A stretch of DNA of 12,429 bases from JBLHUT01 sp047629975 (GCA_047629975.1 JBLHUT010000079.1:1-12429), one strand, 5' to 3'; shown: positions 1 to 7,096, counted from the stretch's first letter. Notes: generated by a model not told the origin, from the letters alone. Numbers and translations are program-made.

Positions 1-79
1 CCTTGACCAGTAGGTACACACCAAAGGAGATCGCACCGATTGCAATCACAACCAGTTGATAAGTTTCGAGTTCGTGCAT
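1..79 (-). CDS. N-terminus of a membrane protein, cut by window edge
   Basis: Only about 26 residues are visible: MHELETYQ followed by a hydrophobic stretch ending ...GVYLLVK. This is a short polar N-terminus and one probable membrane segment. The ATG at 79-77 is preceded by an AGGGA ribosome-binding-like sequence about 7 nt upstream. The gene lies 72 nt downstream of terB on the same strand, so it may belong to the terZ-terB unit. The G-x5-G-x2-LLVK pattern faintly resembles the first helix of cation/Ca2+ antiporters, and membrane transporters (TerC, CaCA exchangers) are common in Ter loci. The visible length is too short to assign a family. That it is a gene start is fairly likely; its identity is unknown. 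Confidence 0.5.
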   Translation of the reverse strand, partial: MHELETYQLVVIAIGAISFGVYLLVK

Positions 80-151
80 CAAAAGTCCCTGTCTGGGTAA
101 AATCGGTAAGCCCGGCGGCCTGTCAGTTTAGGTGCCGAGCCCTCTGATATT

Positions 152-601
152 CTAAAGGTCGAAATCCGCGGGATTCAATCCAAGCTCTCGTGCAATTTCA
201 GCGGCAACTGCTTTTTCCTGCGAGTCAAAATCGCCATCGGCGGCGCCGATCGCGCAAACAACCCGCACGAGCAAGCGGGCTTGCTCTTCGTTGCCTTTGA
301 TTTTGCCAATGGACTTGAGCGCAGATGCCCTTCCGATCGTGTGGTCAAATTCGAAATCCGAGGCGGTTTTCTGAAATACCTCGATGACCTGGCGCATTTC
401 GAAATGCTTGAGCTCATCGGCCCGCTCGATAAATCCGGCCATTTTTTGCTTTTCAGCCGCATCAATGCTGCCATCTGCTGCCGCAACAAGCGCACAGCCG
501 CTTACGACGGCCTCCATAAAGGTGCGGTTCTTGAATTTCGAGACTTCCGCCGTCAGCTTCGAGCGCGCTTGCTCCGTATTCTGCTTCAACCAACCTAACA
601 T
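152..601 (-). CDS. terB: TerB family tellurite-resistance protein
   Basis: A 149-residue cytoplasmic, mostly helical protein, the usual size for stand-alone TerB. TerB has two pseudo-symmetric halves, each with an acidic metal-binding motif. Here these are ADGSIDAAE (residues 42-50; D43, D47, E50) and ADGDFDSQE (121-129; D122, D124, D126, E129), so both sites appear intact. The ATG follows GGAGAAAAAAG, whose GGAG abuts the TAA of terZ, so the two genes should be translated together; the gap is 11 nt. TerB proteins are thought to sense or sequester divalent metal at the membrane together with TerC and TerD-type proteins. The exact biochemical role is not established. Confidence 0.93.
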   Translation of the reverse strand: MLGWLKQNTEQARSKLTAEVSKFKNRTFMEAVVSGCALVAAADGSIDAAEKQKMAGFIERADELKHFEMRQVIEVFQKTASDFEFDHTIGRASALKSIGKIKGNEEQARLLVRVVCAIGAADGDFDSQEKAVAAEIARELGLNPADFDL

Positions 602-612
602 CTTTTTTCTCC

Positions 613-1203
613 TTAGATTACAGCTACTGCGGCACCAGCGAGATCTTTCGCAGTGCGACCATTTGTTGGGCTACCATGCGCCGTCATCTGCCAGCCAGAG
701 CTTGTTTTTTCCATAGATGACATGACGACACCAGTGTGACGGCCTTTTTCATTGAGCGTATAGCGACAGATTTCCTTGTTGTTGCTCTGATCCACCAGAC
801 GGGCAAACGCATTATCGACTTCATCGAACGTCTGACCACGGAAACTGTTGACAGTAAAGACAAGGTACTTTGCCCTCGGATCAAGGGACGCGAGGTCCAC
901 ATAGATCACTTCGTCATCCCCGTCGCCCTCTCCGGTGAGGTTGTCGCCGCTGTGCTTGATAGATCCGTCCGAGGATTTCAGGTTCTGAAACCACACCAGA
1001 TCAATCTGGGTCTTGTTTGCATCGAACACGATAACCGAAGCATCTAGATCAATGTCCTGAGCACCACCGCCCCCGAGCAGGCTGCCAAAAAAACCCTTCT
1101 TTTTGGGCTGGGCGGGATCCCATCCGCAGCCCATGAAGATTTTTGAAAGCCCCGAGTTTTTTTCAAGGGACACTGTCTGGCCTTTAGTAAGCGAAATACT
1201 CAT
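613..1203 (-). CDS. terZ: TerD-family Ca2+-binding stress protein, TerZ-like
   Basis: A 196-residue protein of the TerD/TerZ/TerE family, beta-sandwich proteins that bind Ca2+ and are induced by tellurite, phage, colicin and oxidative stress. Visible signatures are GWDP (27-30), a glycine-rich FFGSLLGGGG loop (38-47), DIDLDASVIVFD (50-61), the acidic calcium-binding stretch SGDNLTGEGDGDDE (85-98), and FTVNSFRGQTF (116-126). The order and spacing fit TerZ better than TerD, because of the glycine-rich insertion before DIDLDAS. The start is supported by GGGAGAAGAA directly before the ATG. It is the first gene after a 140-bp gap, so it may be transcribed separately from the upstream biosynthetic operon. 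Confidence 0.93.
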   Translation of the reverse strand: MSISLTKGQTVSLEKNSGLSKIFMGCGWDPAQPKKKGFFGSLLGGGGAQDIDLDASVIVFDANKTQIDLVWFQNLKSSDGSIKHSGDNLTGEGDGDDEVIYVDLASLDPRAKYLVFTVNSFRGQTFDEVDNAFARLVDQSNNKEICRYTLNEKGRHTGVVMSSMEKTSSGWQMTAHGSPTNGRTAKDLAGAAVAVI

Positions 1204-1343
1204 TTCTTCTCCCGATATCGAAGGTTAGTTTCGAAACTTTGTGTTATTTGTCACCTAAGATCATTCTGGAAAAATACTATACAAGGCCGCAAAGAAAAAT
1301 AATGTTATGTTGCTTGACCTCAAGAAACCAAGCAAGATCAGCG
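1204..1343 (-). promoter_or_regulatory. AT-rich gap upstream of terZ, probable promoter
   Basis: This 140-bp gap is the only large break in an otherwise tightly packed minus-strand locus. A TATAGT hexamer on the minus strand (1281-1276) could be a -10 box, but no good -35 lies at 16-18 bp. Upstream there is a nested inverted repeat: GCTTG/CAAGC (1312-1316 with 1329-1333) and CTTGA/TCAAG (1313-1317 with 1320-1324). It is followed on the minus strand by a T-rich run and could act as a weak terminator for the upstream operon. The same TATAGT hexamer occurs ahead of the DUF1523 gene. Confidence 0.35.
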
Positions 1344-2054
1344 CTAATGTTCTTGATTTGCAATGGTAGACGCGGTTTTCATTTTTTCAACTTCTTCGAA
1401 AGCTTCGATAAAACTCGCAAGCCTTGCGTTTGCAAGCTCGATCATCTCCGGCGGCAATCCCGCTGCAATAAGCTGATCGGGGTGATTTTCGCGCACGAAA
1501 CGCTTTTTTGCAGATTTGAGATCCTTCAGCGAGATGTCCGGGGCTACGCCAAGTATACCGAACGGGTCCCGGAGTTCTGGCACATGCCGTGACCTGAGAC
1601 GTACAAAGACGGCTTCGTCCAGACCAAAGATTTCTGTCACGCGCCGCAGGAAAGCATCTTCTTTTTCGTGATAGACATTATCGGCAACGGCAATATGAAA
1701 CAGCCCGTCCAGAACATCCTCGCGCAAGGTGTCCCCACGTTTCGACCGCTGCAAAGTGTTCGAGAGTTGTCGTGCGTAAGCCTCGTAGCCGGTGGTTTCC
1801 TGCCTGCACAAATTGAACACACGCGCGGCATTTTTCTCTTGTTCCGGCGGGATGTCGAAAATACGCCGGAACATTGTCACTTCATCCCGCGTTACCGTGC
1901 CGTCGGCTTTCGCCAATTTGGCCGCAAGAGCGATAAACGAAATGGAAAAAGCCACGCTATCACCGGGCGGGCGCGGCTCAAGTGCATTGAGCAGTGCCGT
2001 ACTGCCAGCCTCGAGATAGGCAAGCATACGCTCCCAAAGGCTTGGTCTACTCAT
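1344..2054 (-). CDS. TerB + C-terminal J-domain protein (DjlA-like)
   Basis: A 236-residue protein joining an N-terminal TerB-like helical domain (about 35-155) to a C-terminal J domain (about 164-225). The TerB part carries KADGTVTRDE (49-58) and a second half VADNVYHEKE (123-132). The J domain carries DPFGILGV and the diagnostic HPD tripeptide at 191-193, which stimulates DnaK-type ATPases. Unlike classical DjlA there is no obvious N-terminal membrane anchor. DjlA-like TerB-J proteins occur as housekeeping genes in Rhodobacterales; this copy sits inside the Ter biosynthetic operon, so it is probably a dedicated paralogue. Its ATG overlaps the lyase stop (ATGA) and has GAGGTG upstream. The client is unknown; linking Hsp70 to Ter components is inference. 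Confidence 0.85.
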   Translation of the reverse strand: MSRPSLWERMLAYLEAGSTALLNALEPRPPGDSVAFSISFIALAAKLAKADGTVTRDEVTMFRRIFDIPPEQEKNAARVFNLCRQETTGYEAYARQLSNTLQRSKRGDTLREDVLDGLFHIAVADNVYHEKEDAFLRRVTEIFGLDEAVFVRLRSRHVPELRDPFGILGVAPDISLKDLKSAKKRFVRENHPDQLIAAGLPPEMIELANARLASFIEAFEEVEKMKTASTIANQEH

Positions 2055-2974
2055 CCGTACACCTCATCGAAATCCGGCTTCAGCCGCGCATCAGTGACCC
2101 CGAAAAAAGTCGATCGCGCCTGAATTCTTTGCGCCCAGGCCCGATGGGTGGAAGGCTCGCACATCATGCCGTTGATCTGGAATACCGCGCTTGCATTTTC
2201 ATCAAGAATTGCACGTGCCTGCGCCAGATCAGCCTGCGAAACGCGGAATGCCTCAAGGATCGGCGCCACTTGCGCAGGGTGGATTGCTGTCTTTGAAATG
2301 AACCCCGCAGCGGCATCCTGTGTCACCTCGCGCCTCAGTGTCTCGACGTCCTGAATGATGTCGAACACCGGTGCGGCAACCGGATACCCCGATGAGATTA
2401 GTATCGATGAGGCCATCGCCAGAACCCACGCCAAAGGTCCCTCCCACGACGTGATACCGGGGTGACGGCGTAACGCCATCCCCGCCAAAAGGTCATTGCC
2501 CCCCAGCCGGATCGCCGCAATTCGACGGGCGTCGTAGGCGTCGAACACATCCCTCAGGGCGATAATGCGACCCGGATCATAAAATTGGGAACTCTCTACG
2601 GTTGGCATAATGCGCACATTCGCGCCCTCCGCCACATCCATCCACGCTGCTGCGGTTTCGGGAACAATCTTTGGAGCTACAAATCCGTCGATCTGTTCGA
2701 TCCCCGCAAATTGTGCCAATTCGAGCGCCATTTCAAGGGATCGCGGTCTTACAAAGACCTTAGCCTCCGAACACAGCCGGGAATTTTTCAATAAATTTTT
2801 CAATGTTGCGATGCCTCTGGCAACATCGTCATCGGCCAGAGCATCCTCAAGACACAGCACAACCGACGAGGCAGGAAATCTGGCCTCACCACTCAGGTAG
2901 GCCGGGACACGATGATGGACGATCGGCATGTAAAGCGTCGCACCCAAGGCATACGAGGAAAAATCCCACTCCAT
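2051..2974 (-). CDS. CitE/HpcH-like C-C bond lyase of the Ter module
   Basis: A 307-residue TIM-barrel enzyme related to the citrate lyase beta-subunit/HpcH-HpaI aldolase superfamily, matching the C-C_Bond_Lyase branch found in Ter loci. Visible elements are LYMP near the N-terminus (14-17), LEDAL (42-46), the phosphate/CoA-site-like VRPR (75-78), MPTVES with a candidate metal-ligand Glu (123-128), RLGGNDLL (156-163) and KTAIHP (228-233). Relatives make or break C-C bonds next to a carboxylate through a Mg-bound enolate; the substrate here is unknown. The ATG overlaps the preceding stop by one base (TAATG) and the end overlaps the J-protein gene (ATGA). A step building the side chain of a nucleoside-like product is an inference from family literature. 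Confidence 0.88.
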   Translation of the reverse strand: MEWDFSSYALGATLYMPIVHHRVPAYLSGEARFPASSVVLCLEDALADDDVARGIATLKNLLKNSRLCSEAKVFVRPRSLEMALELAQFAGIEQIDGFVAPKIVPETAAAWMDVAEGANVRIMPTVESSQFYDPGRIIALRDVFDAYDARRIAAIRLGGNDLLAGMALRRHPGITSWEGPLAWVLAMASSILISSGYPVAAPVFDIIQDVETLRREVTQDAAAGFISKTAIHPAQVAPILEAFRVSQADLAQARAILDENASAVFQINGMMCEPSTHRAWAQRIQARSTFFGVTDARLKPDFDEVYG

Positions 2975-4077
2975 TACGACGTTTTCTCGATCAGGGTTAT
3001 CGCACGATACGGTCCGGTCAAAGCGGCATCCTCAACAAGTTCGATATCATCTGTAACACACAAATGTACAAGCGCTTCAAGATCGGGATCTACAGCAGAC
3101 CGGATATAGACCCTTCGGGGGCGGCGGCGCAAAATCGCGCGGGTCGCCTCGGCAATTCCGGGCTTGATCCGGTTAAGGTTGTCAACGTCACAAAGACCGG
3201 CCAAGTGCTGCACGCAGGCGGCGGCACGGGCGCGCAATTCCGCCCGATCGACCTGTGGCTCTACGGGTATCCGACAGTCTGAAAGTTGTGTCATCTGCTG
3301 TGTGATGCGATCGACAAAGTCGAGCGACACATCAATATCCGCAAGATGCAGCACCGGCACAGACCCGTGAAAGTCATCAGGGCCGATAACATCGCGATTC
3401 AAAATCGACCTGCTGATAAGTCCCGAAACATTCGCACCCAGAATGCCCGAGGGGATCAGCCAATCTTCATGTGACCCGCACAAAGTTGAAAAACCACTCG
3501 GATCCGCCAGAACCACAAGCACGGCTTCAGCTTGGCCGGTAATCTCGAACCATGATTTCCCAAGCTCGGTTGCAATGGCTCCTTTTCCGGTCCATCCATC
3601 GACAAAGACAACACCGCCCCGGGCACGTCTTTCAAGTATGAACCTGATTGCATTGTGGTCCAGACCGCGGTCGCGAATGATCGAAATCCCGAAATGACAA
3701 CTATCAAGGCCGATCGCCAAAAGCTCGCGTTGCAACAAAACACCGTATGGCACGCCCGCCCGCACAAGCGAACACAGCGTAAGCTGGCGATCCAGAGTTC
3801 CGTTGTTCACTTGCTCCCGGATGCGGCGCGCCAAACCCGAGATCTCGCGGGCAATGCGATCCTCCCCCCTGCGGCAGGCGTCCTCAAAAATTTTCATGTA
3901 TCTTTCGTCGGGGCGACGCTCTTGGGTAATCATTTCCGAATAATGGGCCGCGCCGCTTTGGATTTTTCTTTCCTTGGTCGCAATATCCGTCGATGGCAGG
4001 CGCACCTGCTTTAACAGGAACGTAACGTCTGCCGGATCATAGGACCCACAAACCAGTTGTTGTGCCCCTGCCTTCAC
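2974..4077 (-). CDS. PRTase_1 ('StiP') family phosphoribosyltransferase
   Basis: About 367 residues from the GTG at 4077. This start is chosen because the GTGA overlaps the HAD stop by 4 nt, like other junctions here, and places the conserved CGSYDPADVTFLL (10-22) near the N-terminus as the family requires. An upstream in-frame ATG at 4143 would add 22 unconserved residues inside the HAD gene. Other motifs are IQSGAAHYSEM (about 39-49), SLVRAGVPYG (103-112) and the PRPP-loop-like VFVDGWTGKGAI (about 157-168). Databases often call this family 'cysteine protease StiP', but the predicted fold is a phosphoribosyltransferase. Together with the TRSP-linked paralogue it probably handles phosphoribosyl transfer in making a nucleoside-like metabolite; no substrate can be read from the sequence. 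Confidence 0.9.
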   Translation of the reverse strand: MKAGAQQLVCGSYDPADVTFLLKQVRLPSTDIATKERKIQSGAAHYSEMITQERRPDERYMKIFEDACRRGEDRIAREISGLARRIREQVNNGTLDRQLTLCSLVRAGVPYGVLLQRELLAIGLDSCHFGISIIRDRGLDHNAIRFILERRARGGVVFVDGWTGKGAIATELGKSWFEITGQAEAVLVVLADPSGFSTLCGSHEDWLIPSGILGANVSGLISRSILNRDVIGPDDFHGSVPVLHLADIDVSLDFVDRITQQMTQLSDCRIPVEPQVDRAELRARAAACVQHLAGLCDVDNLNRIKPGIAEATRAILRRRPRRVYIRSAVDPDLEALVHLCVTDDIELVEDAALTGPYRAITLIEKTS

Positions 4078-4811
4078 TGCGCATCCGCGCGCAATAGAAC
4101 CTGATGAATTTGCGACCTTTTGGGTATCACCATCATATCGCACATCTCCATGAAGGGCATATCGGTCAGGCTGTCCCCCATGCCGAACACCGGCACGTCG
4201 TTCACGTCAAGCAGCTTGTCGCGCAAATAACTCACGGCAATTCGTTTAGATATTCCCGCTGGCGTAAAGGACAGGTTGTTTCCGTTGCGATGGCGCAGCA
4301 GCTTTGGGCACGCGATATCCTCAAGCAGGGCGTCCACTTCATCAAGCGCACTCTCACCCTCGTTCGACTTGACGCAAAAATAGAAATCAACACCGGTCTC
4401 CTGCACGATCCAGTATCGAAACCGGCCCGGAACCGTTTGGGTCGCCATAAAGGAGATCAGACTTTTCATCTCTCCGGCCACCTGACCTGCTTGGTCTTTC
4501 ATAGCAAGATGCCAGTCGGGATCGGGCGAGCGATCCGGCCTCAGAATAACAGCGCCGTTTGTGCAAATCTGAAAATCCCGAAACGGTATTTTGCAACGCG
4601 CCAGCGCTTCGGTCGAGCGTGCCGTGACAGGAATGAACCGGGTCGATCCCAAAAGCCAGTCCATCATCACGGCCTGTGGGCCGGACATGTAGGAGTGGGA
4701 GCCGTTCATCGCCTCGGATGCCAGCCTGTCACCATGAGGGATATCAGACATCTTACGCGCCGTCTGAAAGACTGTATCGTCCAGATCACTGAAAAAGACC
4801 GGGCGCATCAT
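4074..4811 (-). CDS. HAD-superfamily phosphatase (Cof-like) of the Ter module
   Basis: A 245-residue HAD hydrolase with all four motifs: motif I FSDLDDT (7-13; D9 nucleophile, D11 acid/base), motif II in PVTAR (T63), motif III probably K189, and motif IV GMGDSLTD (210-217; D213, D217). The insert between motifs II and III (about 85-185) is the type C2 cap seen in Cof/sugar-phosphate phosphatases. It most likely removes a phosphate from a sugar- or nucleotide-like intermediate made by the neighbouring PRTases. Its ATG overlaps the preceding stop (ATGA) and its stop overlaps the GTG of the next gene. A second Met codon follows at once, so the start is uncertain by one residue. Confidence 0.9.
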   Translation of the reverse strand: MMRPVFFSDLDDTVFQTARKMSDIPHGDRLASEAMNGSHSYMSGPQAVMMDWLLGSTRFIPVTARSTEALARCKIPFRDFQICTNGAVILRPDRSPDPDWHLAMKDQAGQVAGEMKSLISFMATQTVPGRFRYWIVQETGVDFYFCVKSNEGESALDEVDALLEDIACPKLLRHRNGNNLSFTPAGISKRIAVSYLRDKLLDVNDVPVFGMGDSLTDMPFMEMCDMMVIPKRSQIHQVLLRADAQ

Positions 4812-6034
4812 CCGTGCACACTCCCTGCTCTGAAAACAGAAACATGACCGGCTCCGTCAATCACATCCAACCGCCCCATCGCCTCGATCAGGGTGGCACA
4901 AAGACCGTCATGGCCTGTCTCGGTGAAAAACAGGATACGGTCCCACCCTGACGGAACAATATTGTGCAGATACATCTGGAAACCCTGTCCGTAATGGTCC
5001 GGAAAGGTCAGTTTTTCCCGGATGGTATCGCCGGTCAGAATGGGTGAGCGCGTTGTCGTGATAAAACGGGTGTAAACGCCCCGCAGGCTCAGGGCTTCGG
5101 CAACCAGCATCGGCTGCCAGACATGCTCGCCCGCCCCGATGACAAGCGTCCGGTCATCGGCTTGCAAACGCTGTAAGCCACGTAACTCAAGATCCGACAG
5201 AATATCCTCGCCGTCCTGACGCGCGTCTTGCGTCGAAAGGCCCGTGCGCGGCGCACAAAAGGGCTGCGCCGCAAGAGGCACCCACAAAGGCACCGTCGCC
5301 TCACAGGGTCCCGGCAGGTCCATCGGTTCTCTGGTGTCGTCCGGAGCCCAGCTCCAGGATCCTTGTTGCAGGCAGACACTGTGAACATCGCTCTCCGGGT
5401 AGATATCGCTGACAGCCGCCACAGCCCGCCCGTTGGACCAATCTGTTAACGTCACAAGAACGACACAACCGAAAATCAGACCCTTATCCCGCAACTCCGC
5501 GGCAAGCTTTGCAAAAGTCTTTCCCGTGGTCGTTTCATCGTCAACCAGAACAAGTGTCGCGTCGCGTCCTGATTTGATAACACCGGCAGCGGGTTCAAGG
5601 ATGATATGATCGACGGCATGCGAGTGGCTCTCTTCGATTGAAAACCAGATGCCCGCGTCGACCGGAGCGAACCGTGTCGTTGTCAAATATCCCATGTCGC
5701 GCGCAACGTCAGACAGCCTCAGGCAATCAAAAATTCCGGCGCCGATCCCAACAGCCGTTTCGGCAAAGCCCATAACGAAAACCGGCCCGTGCAGCAAATG
5801 CCCGGTCACGCCTTGCGCCAAGGTTTGCAGGGCGGCCCGATGCAGTGACGGCTCCACCGGAATGTGCCTGCCCAGAATCGTAGAGACAAAGAGAAATGCG
5901 CGCTTGGGGTTTATCCGCTCGGCAATTCGAAAGATATCCGGACCGTCACACGGTCCGGACGTCAGGGTCAAAACCCCAGCCTCCAACGCATAAGCATCCG
6001 TTTTCAGCGGCACATGTTCCGACACATCCCCCAT
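4808..6034 (-). CDS. PRTase_2-TRSP phosphoribosyltransferase
   Basis: A 408-residue two-domain protein. The N-terminal PRTase_2 domain (about 35-225) contains INPKRAFLFVSTILGRHIPV (41-60), MGFAETAVGIG (88-98) and the PRPP-binding loop VLVDDETTTGKTF (162-174). The C-terminal TRSP domain (about 295-400) contains VIGAGEHVWQPM (298-309) and the name-giving ITTTRSPI (325-332). This architecture is typical of Ter-linked biosynthetic operons and orotate-PRTase-like enzymes. The residues between the domains (about 228-280) look like a low-conservation linker. The gene starts 7 nt after the DUF1523 stop; the ATG is followed by GGGGGATGTG, so a GTG start at codon 4 is an alternative. Expected role: nucleobase-PRPP chemistry, with TRSP of unknown function. 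Confidence 0.9.
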   Translation of the reverse strand: MGDVSEHVPLKTDAYALEAGVLTLTSGPCDGPDIFRIAERINPKRAFLFVSTILGRHIPVEPSLHRAALQTLAQGVTGHLLHGPVFVMGFAETAVGIGAGIFDCLRLSDVARDMGYLTTTRFAPVDAGIWFSIEESHSHAVDHIILEPAAGVIKSGRDATLVLVDDETTTGKTFAKLAAELRDKGLIFGCVVLVTLTDWSNGRAVAAVSDIYPESDVHSVCLQQGSWSWAPDDTREPMDLPGPCEATVPLWVPLAAQPFCAPRTGLSTQDARQDGEDILSDLELRGLQRLQADDRTLVIGAGEHVWQPMLVAEALSLRGVYTRFITTTRSPILTGDTIREKLTFPDHYGQGFQMYLHNIVPSGWDRILFFTETGHDGLCATLIEAMGRLDVIDGAGHVSVFRAGSVHG

Positions 6035-6041
6035 CGACTTG

Positions 6042-6689
6042 TTAATCGGACTTGTCGTTGTTTGTGTTCAGAAAGTCATCAATATCCGATTGCTTTCGCA
6101 TAGCGTCCTCGCGCGCACGGCCGGCTGCTTTTTCCGCCTCCTGCGTTTTGGCTTTTTCCCGCTCCATCTGCTCTGCTTCGCGCAATTGCCGCGCCTCGGC
6201 GCGTGCAGCAGCAGCACGACGTGCCCTACGGAACCCGAAGGCTGACAGACCTGCGAGGGTCGCAAGCACAAGAATGTTGAACACAGGGATATGCCTGTAC
6301 CCGTCGTCTACCGGCCAAACACTGACTGCATTTGGAAAGGTGGAAAAAAGCGTTAACCGCCAGCCATAATGCCGGATTGCAACCGTTTGCTTTTCAGCCG
6401 CAAGCGATTGGACACGCGCCTGAAGATCGGCTGCGTTGAATTTTCCGTAGAAAAAGTTGTCTTCGTTGCGGTAAACATTGGGCTTTCCGTCAAGGGTTTC
6501 GGTCTGCACAAAATACACATCACGCGTACGCTGCTGACCGGCCTCGACGTCCTCGACGTCAATGCGTTTGATTTCAACACCAACAGCCCTGACGACATCG
6601 ACCTGTGGAAGCGCATAATGAAGGATTGCCAACAGCACCAGAGCAGGAACTGCGATGATAAACATCCGGGGGGTCAACAAATTATTCAC
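6042..6689 (-). CDS. DUF1523 family membrane protein with charged C-terminal tail
   Basis: A 215-residue protein from the GTG at 6689-6687, chosen because AAGGT (6701-6697) lies 7 nt upstream. An ATG nine codons upstream of the window's longest frame limit or the internal ATG at 6665 are less well supported. It has a first membrane helix (about 10-26, ending LHYALPQ), a periplasmic-type domain with VYRNEDN (72-78), HYGWR (107-111) and FPNAVSVWPVD (118-128), and a second helix (about 134-153). These match the DUF1523 family of Rhodobacterales. The last 60 or so residues are unusual for that family: an Ala/Arg/Glu/Lys/Gln-rich, probably coiled-coil cytoplasmic tail. It leads the Ter biosynthetic operon, 7 nt ahead of the TRSP gene. 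Function unknown; a membrane anchor or sensor for the module is inference. Confidence 0.8.
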   Translation of the reverse strand: MNNLLTPRMFIIAVPALVLLAILHYALPQVDVVRAVGVEIKRIDVEDVEAGQQRTRDVYFVQTETLDGKPNVYRNEDNFFYGKFNAADLQARVQSLAAEKQTVAIRHYGWRLTLFSTFPNAVSVWPVDDGYRHIPVFNILVLATLAGLSAFGFRRARRAAAARAEARQLREAEQMEREKAKTQEAEKAAGRAREDAMRKQSDIDDFLNTNNDKSD

Positions 6690-6696
6690 GATTTGT

Positions 6697-6701
6697 ACCT
6701 T
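6697..6701 (-). promoter_or_regulatory. Ribosome binding site deciding a GTG start
   Basis: AAGGT on the minus strand lies 7 nt before the GTG at 6689. No comparable sequence precedes the ATG at 6665, so the GTG is preferred for the DUF1523 gene. Confidence 0.5.
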
Positions 6702-6737
6702 GAATTTTCTATTTAAATCATTGCGATGACTTAAATC

Positions 6738-6765
6738 ACTATATGAAAAAAATACGGCATGCAAA
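6738..6765 (-). promoter_or_regulatory. Candidate promoter of the Ter biosynthetic operon
   Basis: On the minus strand TTTGCA (6765-6760) is separated by 16 bp from TATAGT (6743-6738), giving 4/6 and 5/6 matches to sigma-70 consensus. A start near 6731 would leave a leader of about 40 nt before the GTG at 6689. The element lies in a clearly AT-rich patch (about 6690-6780) beside a GC-rich region. AAATCA repeats on the plus strand (6715, 6733, 6763) flank or overlap it and could be regulator contacts. Confidence 0.4.
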
Positions 6766-7096
6766 TCACTTTGATGGTGCTGGAGTTTTACCGGACACTC
6801 CGCTCGCGCCCTGTTGTCAGCGCCGCATCGGACGGCAAACGGCGATATTGCAGATTTCCGCCCGTTTCGAGCCTTAACGCCCCCGCCGCCGCGCCTGCGC
6901 CAACTTTGGGGATGCCGCCTGTCCTGGCATCTGCCAGTCGCCTATTGTTGCCACGTGACGCCGCGCAACAGCAAACGATGATCCGCAAAGGCTTGCCGCG
7001 CGTGTGTCCGGTCGCCCGCGTATGGCCCCGGGTTCGGAAAAGAGGCCACAACGCCGGTGCCCCCCCCCCGACCGCCTTGGGATGCAGGCTTTGAGC
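6766..7096. other. GC-rich intergenic region, no convincing gene
   Basis: Between the promoter patch of the Ter operon and the 3' end of puuD there are about 330 bp. Open frames exist on both strands (for example 6759-7094 plus and 6788-7051 minus), but they are Arg/Ala/Pro-rich, lack recognisable motifs and have no good ribosome binding site. A run of ten C occurs at 7060-7069. A small AGGCT-TTG-AGCCT hairpin (7086-7098) overlaps the puuD stop; it has a short stem and no T-tail, so it is a poor terminator. Confidence 0.5.

Noticed and set aside
2974..4077. Cysteine protease function suggested by the 'StiP' database name
   Set aside because: The VFVDGWTGKG loop and operon context point to a PRTase-like enzyme; I see no Cys-His protease signature.
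4078..4143. ATG start at 4143 for the PRTase_1 gene
   Set aside because: It adds 22 unconserved residues inside the HAD gene; the GTG at 4077 gives a GTGA overlap like the neighbouring junctions.
4104..4847. 247-codon plus-strand frame
   Set aside because: Antisense to the HAD gene, His/Arg-rich, no family motif.
6759..7094. Possible gene in the intergenic region between the Ter operon and puuD
   Set aside because: Composition is Arg/Ala/Pro-rich in several frames at once, with no ribosome binding site or recognisable domain.
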